Source: Ancylostoma caninum (Eukaryota > Nematoda > Chromadorea > Rhabditida > Ancylostomatidae). From it: DNA of 64,000 nucleotides. Below, one piece after another: positions 10,565-22,154 of the stretch. The notes under the pieces were generated by a model, which was not told where the DNA came from, did not search any database, and saw nothing but the letters and a program-made list of their open reading frames with translations. Made by a program: the position numbers and the translations under genes. Numbering within the stretch: position 1 is the first letter of the stretch; each line of letters starts with the position of its first letter. The stretch covers positions 1-64,000 of the forward strand of contig JBAJFG010000064.1 of NCBI GenBank assembly GCA_037903475.1. Direction: 5' to 3'.

Positions 10565-10576
10565 GCCGATGCACCA
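10565..10576 (-). promoter_or_regulatory. tRNA-Gly primer-binding site after LTR-B
   Basis: GCCGATGCACCA on the plus strand (TGGTGCATCGGC on the element strand), 2 nt from the LTR end. Confidence 0.75.
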
Positions 10577-10578
10577 GA

Positions 10579-10870
10579 TGTACCCGTCTTATTGGTTGCG
10601 GGTTTCCCGACTTATTGGTTGCGGGATTTTGCTGCTGTATTCGCAGTCCGGTGGTTCAGTTTTATTGCATGCTTGTATTCACATGACAATTATAAACGGA
10701 CGTAGATAGCAGTCGTACCGTGCTTTTATGCAGCACGGTATCATATCACAATAACCCAGATGCGCTGCAGGGCGCATCTGGGTAAACAATGAGCTACATA
10801 GAAAGATGACTGATACGATATAACGGCAACATGACGTATCTATGAAATACGCGTTATGCGGAGCATAACA
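10579..10870 (-). repeat. LTR-B (internal LTR of the TRIM-like array)
   Basis: 292 bp, TG...CA. It shares the head of LTR-A/D but has a distinct U3 tail shared with LTR-C, so two LTR subtypes are combined in one insertion. A G-rich tract (GGGCTGCGGCGGAG on the element strand) precedes it. Confidence 0.8.
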
Positions 10871-11375
10871 CTCCGCCGCAGCCCACGACAGCAAATGTGG
10901 AGGAAAAGGTATGACTAGAGAACAAGATCTGCTGTGAGCGATAGAAAATTGTAGATCATGTCGGTGTTGCCGTAGTGTTGTCCGTTGTGACCATAGAAGT
11001 TGACGTCGATGTTGTGATGTGGATATCGTTGATAGTCGTTGCATTCGATTGCGAAGCTCATGAAGTTGCAGTGCGATGGCTCGGCATGGTAGTTGGTTGT
11101 GTTTCTTGGTGTTTTCTGTGTTTGCACACTTTTTTGGAGTTTTTTGGGGACCTTTATTTGGCGGTCAACTCCGATTGTGGTATTATTTCGACCCGATTTT
11201 GTCCTTTCTATCTTCGGGACAAAACTCTTAGCCCGAACATGTGGGCTGTTTGGCTTATTTGCCGTGACACTGTTTTTGTTCAGTGTAAACTTCCAGGTCT
11301 CAACGTTTGTGTGCGTTGAAACGGGAAGAGTACTTTTCCAGGCCTCAGTGGAGGCGGAAAATATGGCTTATTTTA

Positions 11376-11387
11376 GCCGATGCACCA
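11376..11387 (-). promoter_or_regulatory. tRNA-Gly primer-binding site after LTR-A
   Basis: Same 12 bases as at 10565-10576. The following leader (CGGCTAAAATAAGCCAT) resembles the leader of the BEL derivative at 45073. Confidence 0.8.
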
Positions 11388-11389
11388 GA

Positions 11390-11684
11390 TGTACCCGTCT
11401 TACTGGTTGCGGGCTTCCCGACTTATTGGTTGCGGGATTTTGCTGCTGTATTCGCAGTCCGGTGGTTCAGTTTTATTGCATGCTTGTATTCACATGACAA
11501 TTATAAACGGACGTAGGTAGCAGTCATACCGTGCTTTTATGCAGCACGGTATCATATCACAATAACCCAGATGCGCTGCAGGGCGCATCTGTGTAAACAA
11601 GAAACAACATCGAGCAGTGACTGATATGGGGTAACGGCAACATAATATGAAATCTATGAACTATGCGTTATGCGGAGCATAACA
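11390..11684 (-). repeat. LTR-A (upstream terminal LTR of the TRIM-like array)
   Basis: 295 bp, flanked on its right by the TTAGA target duplication. On the element strand it begins TGTTATGCTCCGCATAAC, a small palindrome, and ends GGGTACA. Confidence 0.85.
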
Positions 11685-12013
11685 TTAGATGACGACAATG
11701 AAGCACGTCGAATGAGACTAATTTTCTAACTAGGTGTTCACCATAAACAAATAGCAAATGTCTATACACGACATCTGCGGAGAATTAGAGGATTTGGGAA
11801 AAAATCGATGAAACTTCAGCTCCAACCTTATATCATATTTGATTGTGGATTGAGCTTTTAGACAAATCCTGAATTGAGCGCTTAAACATATTTTTGCCGT
11901 AAAAATCATGCCTTCGCAAGTCAGAGCTTTGGTTGTGTTGGTGGCTCGTACCTTCGCTTTGTTTTTGCATCCCCTGTACAGTTAGCTTTTTGCATATGTT
12001 CCATAATAATTTG

Positions 12014-12224
12014 GGGTGTGGGTCATGATGAGGCAAAATGGGGCGGTGTCTTCCCGCCCTTCGGCGTTGACTCGTCCGCACTCACATTCAAATTTGCATG
12101 GGCAACTATGGTGAAATCGTGCGCGAATTAGTGCGAGTAGGTCCTGAAGGGCGGGGCGAGGGTTCGAATGAACCAATCGTAGACACATTGCCCACCCACT
12201 TTTGCCTCATCATGACCCACACCC
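12014..12224. mobile_element. 211-bp MITE with 8-bp target duplication (hAT-like)
   Basis: Terminal inverted repeats begin GGGTGTGGGTCATGATGAGG. ATAATTTG at 12006-12013 and 12225-12232 is an exact 8-bp duplication, as made by hAT-type transposases. A diverged relative with the same ends and same interior forms the outer part of 39661-41078. No coding capacity. Confidence 0.85.
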
Positions 12225-12525
12225 ATAATTTGCGTTACTTGTTGACTTGGGATAATTGTTTTATGCCTCATCTTCGCGTCTTTACACACTGTTTGTATTC
12301 AGTGCGTGCACCACACCATTCCACAGGCGGTGTTAGTGCTCAAGTAAGGGTGGGCAACAGGACTTTGTTATAATTAATTGTACACTCAGATTCTATGATG
12401 ACCTTTATTTTGTAGTCAATGGTTTGCTGATTTAGAGCAGTCATGTTAGTGCCACACTGTCAGGAACTGCACTTTGGTAATCTATTTCATACTTGCACTA
12501 CCTATTCCAGGGGCGATGCATTGCT

Positions 12526-14395
12526 TAAAGGCAGCAAGAGCCGAAATCGTCGACTCCGAGCTGGGGTGCGCGTGGTGAAGTACAGACTCAGCACATCATA
12601 AATGTGAGACGAAAACAGACAATGATGGCTTACCTGCAGAGAAACTGGAACTGTCGTCACGAACACGCCTGGCCGTGTCCGTGCGTGGACGAGTGCTCCA
12701 ATGTCGGGTGTGCGCGTCCCGCCACGAAACCCTGCTCGGACACTCGCACCGTGCGAGCGCTCCGAGTTTAGGGGTTACCGTGCGAGCGCTGCGCAGAAAC
12801 TTGGGGGTGGGAGGGGGTGGGACTTTGCACCGTGCCAGCGGTGAGCAACCATCGTTACCGTGCCAGCGCTCTACATTGACATGCCTGCAATGATACGTGT
12901 GAGCGACTACGGAAATCTGCAGAAGAAAATTACTCGTTTAATTCAAAATTCCATCCTTTCTTCCCTTCTACATTATTTGTCTTCCCTCACGTTGCTGTGG
13001 TTTTTCAAGTCTGATTTCGCAAATAACCAGCCCGCTTGAGTGTGTTGTGGGGTGTTTCACCAGCCTTAGGATGAAGTCAGGGCTCTGGCCCTGAGGCGCC
13101 GATGTTGTCTCGTTGTAAAATTTGTGAGAATTAATCTCATCTTTACAGTGCATGTGGTTTGATTGCTCAATTCTATGATTGTGTTCCTCGAAGAGAGAAA
13201 TTAGTAGAGGAACCTCCTAGTGATAGAGAACTTATGAAATATGAGGTAAGGCTACCTCAGATTTTATTTCATATCCTCGCCAGCTATTAGGATCCTCTTT
13301 GATTAAGGTGCAGATTAGTTCAGTCTCAGTGGACAGACAAGTTGCGATTGCGCGAGCAAATCAAGACCATTGCCGATGAAAGTAACACTACTAGAGGATT
13401 GAGCACTTGTTTGTAAATTTACTTCCCTACAAGGAGAAGGGGCGGGAAGTACCGGCTTTGTCTAATCGTTGACTTAACTTTTAGGCTCACGAATTTCAAC
13501 TTTCACGTGTGTTGAGCTCTCCATCTGAGGTGAATCACCGTCTTTCTTCTGGAATCTCCTGAATCAAAGCAAAGTAACTGGATTCTTTGCTAGGTTTGTG
13601 CTCTTTTATGGTCACTTTTAGTTTGTTTGGATGTGAGGATGGAGGACGCACCCCAATTGCACTGTTTTTCTTTCAGATTGTTGAGGATATGCATTCACAG
13701 CATAGGGGCGTTCTTCGAACAACGTTGGAGAACGAAGTCATATTTGAGGGATCTATTTTCCACCCTATCCATTGTTTGTTCTTGTTCTTTAATAGTTTTG
13801 TTACTCAGTTATGGAGGACTATCACTGTGACTGTTGTTGTTAGTTAATGTTAGTAACGAGTTTTTCTTGCCTATGACAATTTAACAGTCTGAACGTGGTT
13901 GAACAATAAACGAGAATTTAATTAAATTCCTATTTGTGTTCTTGTCGTGATAAGTAAAACGTTTTTACCACGCATTATATGGGAAGGAAGAGCTATCATC
14001 GATAAAAATGATCAAAATCCGTGCGAGCGCTGCCTCATCGAGCTGCGAGCGGTTACCAGCGACCGTGCGAGCGGCCCCCAATGACCTTACCTTCCGCGTT
14101 GGCGGCGAGCGCTCGGACGGTCATGGGACAGCGCTCGCACGGTTTGAGTGTCTGAGTGTGAACTGAACGCATTTCGCACACCTTTGCGCCAAACCACGCA
14201 CCGCAATGACTTCATCGCCAAGTAAAACACGTACCGGCGCGAACTCGGCCAGCCGTTTTTGCGACGATGTTTCCATCTTCTCTGCAAGTAAGCCATCATG
14301 GTTTGTGTTCGTCTCACATTTATGATGTGCAGAGTCTGTACTTCACCACGCGCACCTCAGCGCCGAGTCGAGGATTTCGGCTCTTGCTGCCTTCA
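12526..14395. mobile_element. Long-TIR element (AAGGCAGCA family), 1.87 kb
   Basis: The ends TAAAGGCAGCAAGAGC and its complement extend inwards as about 150-bp imperfect inverted arms. A short relative with the same ends and arms lies at 37225-37693. Both arms contain many CCGTGCGAGCGCT words. The middle (about 12880-13930) has no counterpart in the short copy and contains the possible spliced gene at 12881-13416. Target duplication not clear. Confidence 0.65.
12881..13416 (+). CDS. Possible small spliced gene, single-pass membrane protein of unknown function
   Basis: Exon 1 starts with ATG at 12881 (or 12890) and encodes a basic start (VSDYGNLQKKITRL) followed by a hydrophobic segment. Exon 2 (13149-13245) follows CTTTACAG and reads GLIAQFYDCVPRREKLVEE, ending at a GTAAGG donor. 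Exon 3 (13324-13416) follows GTTCAG, continues the same frame (QWTDKLRLREQIKTIADE) and reaches TAA at 13414-13416; a GTAAC donor at 13381 is an alternative. The donor of exon 1 is uncertain (GT at 12977, 12990 or 12996 would each keep frame). Coding-like composition plus two good splice sites support it. The layout resembles small mitochondrial assembly factors, but I do not recognise the family. It sits inside a long-TIR element, so it may be a captured fragment. Confidence 0.4.
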
Positions 14396-16982
14396 AATGA
14401 AAGTGCACTTCCACGCCAGACCTTTTGTACGTTAGTTGATACATATTTACCTCCTGTGATAAGTTTTCTGGAGAAGTTCATGCCAAATGAATTGCTTTAA
14501 TTCCACAATGTGGTATTCCACGTTGGTGTCCTATCTTCGTCGTTGATTTCCTTCATCAATGCATGTTGTCTACTTTTCTATGGGATATTACAACTCCACA
14601 AAGATGAGTTGACGTCTCCTTGAACTTTTCTTCCGATTATAAATCTGGAATTAGCAAAACTTTCAATTGTTTTCCACCCCTATCAACTTTAAATCCCTAA
14701 TTCTTCCCTTTACCTTTCTAACTTGTGAGTTTATAAATGCTGGAAGTGTATAGTGTTCTTTCCGAGTCGTGATGCCCCTTCGTAACTTACGCGGAGATGA
14801 CACTACTCTGTCACTGTCTGGGAAAAGAATGAAATGCTACTGCAATACTGATTGCGGAGAGCCTGATGAGCTCAACGATACGACTTTGTTCTGTATGCTT
14901 TTCATTTATTTCAATTGCATGCACTTTTATTACTGGATTCCACTACTTTGCCACCTCTCGTGACGGAGTCCTGTGTACGTCATACACATATTCTTATTCA
15001 CTTTCCCCATCATATTCCAGCAAAGGTTCAGGGAAGTAATTACGTGGTTATGGCATGTGAACCTCTGCACTACCAGGAGCATGTGTGCTTAACTCTATCC
15101 CGTTTTTACATGATGTCATCTGTTTCATCATGTTGTCAACTTGCTCGTTTTGGAAAGTTTGGGTGACGGTCATGTTGACACTAGAAGGAACATTGAGATT
15201 ATTTTCCTCTCTAGAAGTCATCTTTTGTGCTATTATTTCACTCTTATTAGCGCACCTAATTGAGTCAAGAAAAGGGATTTCGTTGAAAAGAATTGATATG
15301 TTTTAGTGTTACGAATTCTGGATAGTGCTCACATTCCAAAATGCATTTCAGAGGCGCCAACTATGTTCCTCGTGGAAAAGGACTCCGGGTAACTTAAAAA
15401 AATCATTACTTCCAGCGCATACCAGTGTATAGTATTCATAGGGTTTCGTGTATCATATACAAAGAACCTAATCATAGGCTTGATTTCACTACAGTATCCG
15501 ACGTTCACAATGTCGAGTCCAATCGCTCGCTTCACTCTTGACGACGACCTCATTTCTATCGGAAAGATTCATTCTTGTCTCCTGGTGCAATGCAGCGTTT
15601 GGATCTTCTTGAAACGAAACTGTGGAAGCTTTTGTATTACAATTGTGCCACCTAGTCAGGAAAATTTGCTGGAGATATTTTCTACTCATGGTGTGTCCAT
15701 TGATGATACTGTACCACCAGGTACCAGGTCTATTTGTCTAGTTTCATGTTAGCTACGATAAGGGACGATGCTTAGTTCATGATTTTTGGAGAGCGGATAA
15801 TGAACAGTTCGACGTTGTTGAGAAAACTGTTTCCGGAGCTCATTCCGGGCTGCCTTTTCTCGGAGAGAACGCCGGTTTTTTTAAGCGTCCAACTCTTTTT
15901 CAGTCGCGAAAACTATGAAGGAACTATGCAGCGACCCATTTTGCAGGTAATCGACTATCTATTCCCGAGAATTCCGAGTAAGAGTCACACATCGTAGTAA
16001 AAGCCACAGAGCATCATAGTTGAGTTCGCAAAAGTGAAATTTATTTATTTATTTATTGAAACGACGTCACTGAATGTGTTGCAAAATATGAAAGTAACAT
16101 ATTCAAGCTCAACTTTGAAATTTTGGGATTACATGAAGGATAGCTACTTAAACAGGGGAAGGACTGGGCTCCCTACTACCGCACGGGTGTCATTGCAAAT
16201 ACAACAATGTTTTACGAGTGGAGGAATCTTACGCTTGACTATACGTATTTAAATCGCTCTGCAAATCGTCAGGTCTGCCACCTCGTTTAAGTCGAGGTTG
16301 GAACTGTACCAAAAATGTATAATTAAAGATTACTACGTAAAAGAAAGATCAGTATTTTGGTGTGTTCCTGTGGAAGATTCTATTCCATCACTTAACGACA
16401 AGAAGAGTTCCTGAAGGGAAGCACAGGGACAAGGAGGACATAGGGAGGTACAAGGCTGCAGCTCTTGCGCGTGACTCCGTGACAAAGTGCAGAACTTCCA
16501 AGTCACAATGGCAAATCAATCTTTTTTCTCGGGAATGAGAACACTATAGAACTACAATCCGTTTATGTAGCTGTGCAGGATTAAGCTGAATATTAGTTTT
16601 TTTTCTTTAGGGAAGTATAGTAGTGAAACTTACAAACTAGCCAACTGTATTCTGTGCGATGTGTGCCCCCACTACGGTGGCGCGTTTGTGTCTTGATAGT
16701 ATAAAGATTGGAATTTTTGCAAGCACGCCTACGCCTATGTTCTAAACCACCACGGTGAGGATAAGTGAAGAATTCCTACAGGGGATTCTTGTACGGCATT
16801 CTTCAGGGTTAGCTTCCATAGATGTAGAATTTCAGGTTGCCTTGCAAGTCCTTTTTTTTGGTTTTTTCTGGGTGTTTCCTCGGGCAATTTGAAACCTAGT
16901 TGTGCGCGATCGGTGCTAGGGACATTGTGACAAGGAATATTTTAAGGGATTTCGAAAAACTGATTTGTTATGCGATGTGTTA
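14396..16982. other. 2.6 kb with no recognised gene
   Basis: AT-rich sequence with scattered short frames (up to 90 codons at 15480-15752) showing no motif I can name. A small (ATTT)n tract lies at 16038-16060. It could be intronic or old repeat DNA. Confidence 0.4.
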
Positions 16983-17854
16983 GGTTGGGAAATAAGTTTG
17001 TGCGGTTTTTGATGGGCATAGAAACCACTACTTCCCCCAAACATTGTCAACCACACTGAAGTGATTTCATAGATCCTTCCTTCTTCTAATAATGCTGCTA
17101 GAGAGAGGGCAGCTTGCTAGCTCTATGTCTACGAAAAATTGCATTGTTTGAGACGACTCAGTTTGTAGCCCGCAACTGCAATTCTTGGATAAACTTTATG
17201 AAATGATAGGGAACTGAACAAAATAAGCTGTGTATGACTACACTAGACCTGAAAAGTCGGTAATAGTGAAAATCCCCTACATTCGAGTCTTCTGCTAGTC
17301 ATTACGGTGAGATTTGCGTGGAGAAATCGAGCATACCCAATGTGGGCGATCACCTCATATCGACATTTTGGCGTTTTGCACGGAATGCGTTAGCTAAACT
17401 TACATATTGTTGAGAAATAGCATCAGTAGTGATTATTTCTTACATCTAAAGCAATCTTAGCGGATAATCGCCACGAACTTGGCGTTCAGAACAAGAAGCA
17501 TCTCAAAGCTAAATATGCCCTGTCTGAAGTGGGTTTACCACTTCTATGCTGTCTTTTCAGCAGTAACCGTTCCTCTGTAAACCTCATTAATATCTCTAGC
17601 CAATTGAGCCACATTTGATCCACGATTGAAGTGGAACCGTAGTCGGTGGCGGCGGCGTTCAATTTTGTTGACTTAGGGGGGGGGGGGGTCACAGTAGAGA
17701 GCAAGGAAAAGCGGAATTGAGGATCGAGGTTGCAAGGATTGCAAAGAGCAGATCAAGAGCTACAACGTGAGCTGTGATAGCTCATCAAGCAAAGTTCATA
17801 TCACCGTGAAAAAATAAGTCGAAAAAAACCGCACGAACTTATTCCCGAACCCAA
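16983..17854. mobile_element. Mariner-like non-autonomous element
   Basis: The left end GGTTGGGAAATAAGTTTGTG and the complement of the right end (GGGTTCGGGAATAAGTTCG) are matching inverted repeats of about 28 bp, each followed by TGCGGTTTTT. TA dinucleotides flank both sides (16981-16982, 17855-17856). This is the TIR style of mariner elements. The 872-bp interior has no usable transposase frame and a G11 run near 17687. Confidence 0.65.
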
Positions 17855-17856
17855 TA

Positions 17857-19179
17857 TTACTTATGGATTTCCCAGGAAATGGGCGATTTGAGCGTTTCTT
17901 CCGGAAATCCACATAAGAAAACTGGAATCGTAATGCGAGCCTATCGACACTGATCCAATAAATAATTGTGCTATCTGCCACGAATCAGAGCCACCAGCGC
18001 AGCGCAACAGTTTGGAACAATATGAAACCTTTGTCAACCGGTGCTGCTGCCAAGCATGCCATGTCTGGGAGTATCAAGATTGCATCTGGAGGTGGCAATG
18101 AGCTATATGTTCGGAAACCATCAAACCAAAAAAAGTAATGCGAGACTCATTCGCTAATTTTCTTGAATACTGAAGTATAGTATTTAAACTCCTGCAATTT
18201 TCTTGAAATTATGTAAGCGGAGAAGTAGTCCTCGAAATTCATAGGATATACGGTGATGCCGGTGTAGCTAACGTTCAAATACTCGTACAGACTAGGCAAG
18301 AGGACTTCCGCTGTATAGGATTGTTTGGCCTTTTTCCGGTCACAAAAAAATTCTGACTCAAATTGTGTACTTATGTACTTATTAGCTCCCTAGTTCCTTT
18401 TCTTAGCGTGTAGCCGCTTCCATTTCACTTTGCTAATATCTTTAATATCTTTTTATGCCGTCTATGTCTCTATTTCACTTTGTTCCCATGTCATTTTGTT
18501 CCCATGGCACTTGGGAGAAATGACGAAAAACTCGTCTAACTTCATTTGAACTGCAATGATGGGAGATAGGCTGCTCTGATGTCGACGCAGTGTGGTATTC
18601 TCTCCAGATCAGTTGGGGTGAAACGAATTCAGCTTCTGGTGAGGTTTAGCGACATTGAATCTATTAAACAAAGCGTCGTAAGGGGGCTAGAGCGGCTAGA
18701 GATATGTGGCGGAACTCAATAGACACCGTATTGAGGCACAGGCTGCGGGGCGAAATGGCTGATTTTTAGGGACTCAGGCACGCTCGTTTCGGGACTCGCA
18801 ATTACGTCACAACTGGCTCTCCTGCATGCACGAGGTAGTGATTTCGTCACCTTCGCTGGCGGTCTCACAGCATAGGAGTGAGGGAGTGTGTACAAGCTTT
18901 CAGGCTGCACAATGTACGCAGCAAGAAAACCACCCTTCCACTGTTGAGACGCCGCAGGCACCTTGAGAGAAGGAATGGACGGGTTTCACGAGATCTACAG
19001 CGTCTCGGAAGCTAAAGGGAGGCTGGATCTAAGCGGTCACCTTATCTGGTGGATACTATTGCCGCATCCCCTGCTGTCGCAGCGATTGTTCAGTCACGAC
19101 GTCCGTTCGTTCCGAGAAAGCTTCTGCACTAAAACAGAGTAAAAGCCTCAGTATATCAAGGCATGACATTGTGCTACCA
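17857..19179. other. 1.3 kb with no recognised gene
   Basis: No domain, RNA gene or repeat structure recognised. Short frames only. Confidence 0.4.
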
Positions 19180-20745
19180 ATCAACAATGTACGGATACAG
19201 GTCCACCGATGGAGAAAGGGCCCGCTGTGGCCCAGTGGTGTGAAGGACGCCAAGATGCGTGTCCGCCGCAGCCAAGAACAAGTCCGCCGTAGCCAAGTGG
19301 TGTGATGAACGCCAGGATACGAGTCCGTCGACAAAGAACGAGTAGAGACTATTTCTACATATTTAATTCGGCTCCTTGGCAAATGCCAAGGCTGGCAACG
19401 TTCATCGCTGTACCCATCTACTCACGAGCGCTGCTTTCTTTCGAATACTGCGTTGGAGACGGGTTTGGAATAGACAGCTGGTTTGGTTGAACACCTTTCC
19501 GTCCCTGTCACTATTCTGTCAGTGTTCTATTCTCGTTTTTATCGCATTGTGGGCATTCCGACTAAGTACCAGACTAAACTGAATGTGCTAAAATCTAAAA
19601 CGTGTGCTGGAAATTCTTGAACAAATTAGCAAATGCAAACGTATGGTACCAAGTCGGAATGCCCATAATGCGATAAAGACAAGAGTAGAACACTGGCAGA
19701 ATAGTAGAGCACTGATAGGGGACAGAAAGTTGTTCAACTGTTCCAGCAACCTATTCCAAACTCTTCCACAGCACAGTGTTCGAAAAACCGCAGCGTTCAT
19801 GAGTGAATGGAACTAGCGATGAACGCTGTCAGCCTTGCCATTTGCCAAGGAGCCGAATTAAATATGTAGAAATAGTCTCTACTCAAAGGACGGGTCCGCG
19901 TGGCCCAGTGTTGTGGTGGACGCCAGGATACGGATCCACCGATGGAGAAAGGGTTCGCCGTGTCCCGTGGTGTGAGGGAAGTCACGATACGGGTCCACCG
20001 ACAGAGAACGGGTCGTGGTGTGATGAACGCCAGGATACGGGTCCGTCGACAGAACGGGTCCGCGTGGCCCAGTGGTGTGGGGGACGTCAGGATACGGGTC
20101 CGTCGACAAAGAACGGGTCCGCGTGCCTCAGTGGTGTGGGGAACGCCAGGATACGGCTCCGCAGATGGAGAAGGGGTTCGCCACGGCCCTATAGTGAGAA
20201 AATCGCGAGAACGCTGGTCAAACGATGGAGGAAGGACGCGTCGTAGCCCAATGGTGTGGAGAACGTCAGGATACGGGTTTACTTTGGTCCGATAGTGTTG
20301 AGAATGCCGGGATGGGAGCCCGTCCCTGGAGAACGGATCCGGCTTGCCCTAACTGTGAAGAAGGCGCCAGAATGCGGGCATTCAGATGGAGGAAGGGCGC
20401 GCCGTGGCCCCGTGGTTGGATAACACCAGGATATGGGTCCGCCAATATAGGATTGGTCCGCTGTGCCTCAGTAAAGTGGAGAATACCAGGATACGGCTTA
20501 GCCGACGGTGAACAGGTTCATTGTGGCCAAATAGTGAAGATGACGCCAGAATATGGGTCCACCGATGGAACAATGCCCGTTGCGGCTTATTGGTGTGGAA
20601 AACACTCGGATACGATTTTGCTTTGGTCCAATAGTGTGGGGAACGGCAGGATACTGTTCCGCCGATGCAGAACGCGTCTGCGTTGGCCCGGCAGTGAGAA
20701 ATACGCACAAATACGCCATGCGATGGAGAACGGACTTCTCATACT
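19180..20745 (+). repeat. Degenerate minisatellite, period about 59-60 bp (some units about 40 bp)
   Basis: About 18-20 diverged units, each with GGATACGGGTCCGNCGA, then GGAGAACGGGTCCGC, GTGGCCCAGTGGTGTG and GAACGCCA. The array is cut into 19180-19340 and 19884-20745 by the foldback at 19341-19883. Because units vary in length by 1-2 bp and by about 19 bp, the long open frames through it (19803-20246, 20225-20761) do not preserve one repeat peptide and are not called genes. Confidence 0.8.
19341..19883. mobile_element. 543-bp foldback with 9-bp target duplication (MULE-like)
   Basis: Arms of about 230 bp (19341-19575 and 19640-19883) are inverted copies around a spacer of about 65 bp. Ends are AGTAGAGACTATTTCTACAT and complement. 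CAAAGAACG (19332-19340) and CAAAGGACG (19884-19892) form a 9-bp duplication with one mismatch, the size made by Mutator-like transposases. No transposase. Confidence 0.8.
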
Positions 20746-22154
20746 CATACCCAACTCATAAGAAGGGCTTCATGTTTGAGCCCATTTAAAGATTGGTGCT
20801 GCTTCTTCATCAGTTTTCTGAAGATTTGGCAAGTGCGAAGCTTTTGCACATGTCCCAATTGGCTGCCTCACCCCACTTTCTAGCGTCCCCAGGGGGCGCT
20901 AGTAGGAAACACAAGTTTTAGAAAGAAATAAGTTCAACAAAAAGCTTTTGCGCTGATGGCACGACTCAAGTTCTGATTTCTCACTCAAATTGAAAATAGT
21001 ATAGAAGTGGAAGTGAGATAGAAGTCAACAAAGGCGGTGATACACAGAGTGGATCGGCTGCCTCTGCAATCGATGGGTCGACTGACGCTCGACTGAATCC
21101 CGCCTTCAGTCAACGCAGCTCGACTGACACTCGCCCATTCAGCTCATCTGAATGGGGAGATTACTAAGAAGGGTGTGCGAAAGTAATTTCTCGAATCCCG
21201 TCAAACAGAAAACGTAAGTCCTAAAATGGACGTAAAACGGAAAGCGTAAAACGGAAAACTTTGCACAATACCACCTCTGTAACAGGAATCTCCAGCACCA
21301 AATTTTAGTTCTTCCTGAATTGTGAGGCTTCAGCTGCATACAACAGATTTGGATCCGTGCTGCTTTTGATCAGTAACAACGTGTGAAACAAATTCGACAA
21401 CCCAACTCGGATGAGCATCGACAGATCTCTTGTCCTCCCACCGCGAAGGTAGGACATTCCGAGAAGTATCGTTACTAGGAGGAAACGTCGGGTCTATCAT
21501 TTTATCTTTTTACGTCAGAAATGCTCCTTCACTCAAGATTGCTTCGAAACCGTTGGAAAGCGCGTTTGCTCCCAAAACTACAGAATTTTTGCGTGCTGTT
21601 TGGATATGTTCTTATGCAAATAGAAAAAATCGATAAGCGGAAGGTTGCGGAGCTAACAAATGCCCCGTCCACCTCGAAGTCAGCGAAAAGCCTTAGTTAA
21701 CAATAAAACGTGCATCGATACGTCATGGTACCGCGGTAATATTTAAGAATGAGCATATGAAGAAATAATGTTCAATTCCGCAGTAATGATTAGATCATGA
21801 CTAGAATTTTGTGAAGTATGTGGAGATCAGAGCACATTAACATTTCTGAAAGAATGGTGTGGAGATAAAAGGTTTTTTCAAAGATATAGTCGATATTTTG
21901 TAGGTATAATTCTGCTTGAATTCAAGAACTAGAACAAAAATGTGAAAAAAACGAAGTTGGCTCTTTTCGTTTATGGCAAAGGGTCTGTAATTGATTATGA
22001 ATAACAGTGAGCTGAAATAACTGCTCAATTTGTTGCAAACTGTACCACAACACACGCAAATATGGCTGAGATGCGCCGGCTGTGCTTATCAGCTGACATC
22101 GATCAGGATTTTCCGATAACGGTGATCCGTGCCGCACCTCGGCGGAGCACCCAC
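20746..22154. other. 1.4 kb with no recognised gene
   Basis: A 9-bp hairpin (CCCATTCAG/CTGAATGGG) lies near 21136-21158, and several CGACTGACNCTCG words near 21070-21135. Nothing codes convincingly. Confidence 0.4.

Larger units (their letters stand above)
9508..11684 (-). mobile_element. TRIM-like LTR mosaic (four LTRs, two short internal segments)
   Basis: Read on the minus strand: LTR-A (11684-11390), internal 1, LTR-B (10870-10579), internal 2, LTR-C (10059-9803, lacking about 35 bp at its end) and LTR-D (9802-9508). LTR-A and LTR-D are 295 bp and look identical. Each runs TG...CA with an AATAAA. The 5-bp TTAGA at 9503-9507 and 11685-11689 is an exact target duplication for the whole block. 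Internal segments of about 520 bp start 2 nt after an LTR with TGGTGCATCGGC, complementary to the tRNA-Gly(GCC) 3' end, and finish with a G-rich tract before the next LTR. No gag or pol is present, so it must be mobilised in trans. Confidence 0.85.

Noticed and set aside
10164..11497. Duplicated ORFs of 104-134 codons at an 811-bp spacing
   Set aside because: They are antisense to the TRIM-like element and repeat only because the internal segment is duplicated.
15329..15752. Overlapping ORFs on both strands near 15.5 kb
   Set aside because: No recognisable domain, and both strands look equally open; not enough to call a gene.
19180..20745. CRISPR-like array
   Set aside because: Units are contiguous and diverged with no unique spacers, in a eukaryotic context.
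19803..20761. Two long plus-strand ORFs as repeat proteins
   Set aside because: They are products of a 59-60-bp minisatellite whose units change phase, so no repeat peptide is maintained.
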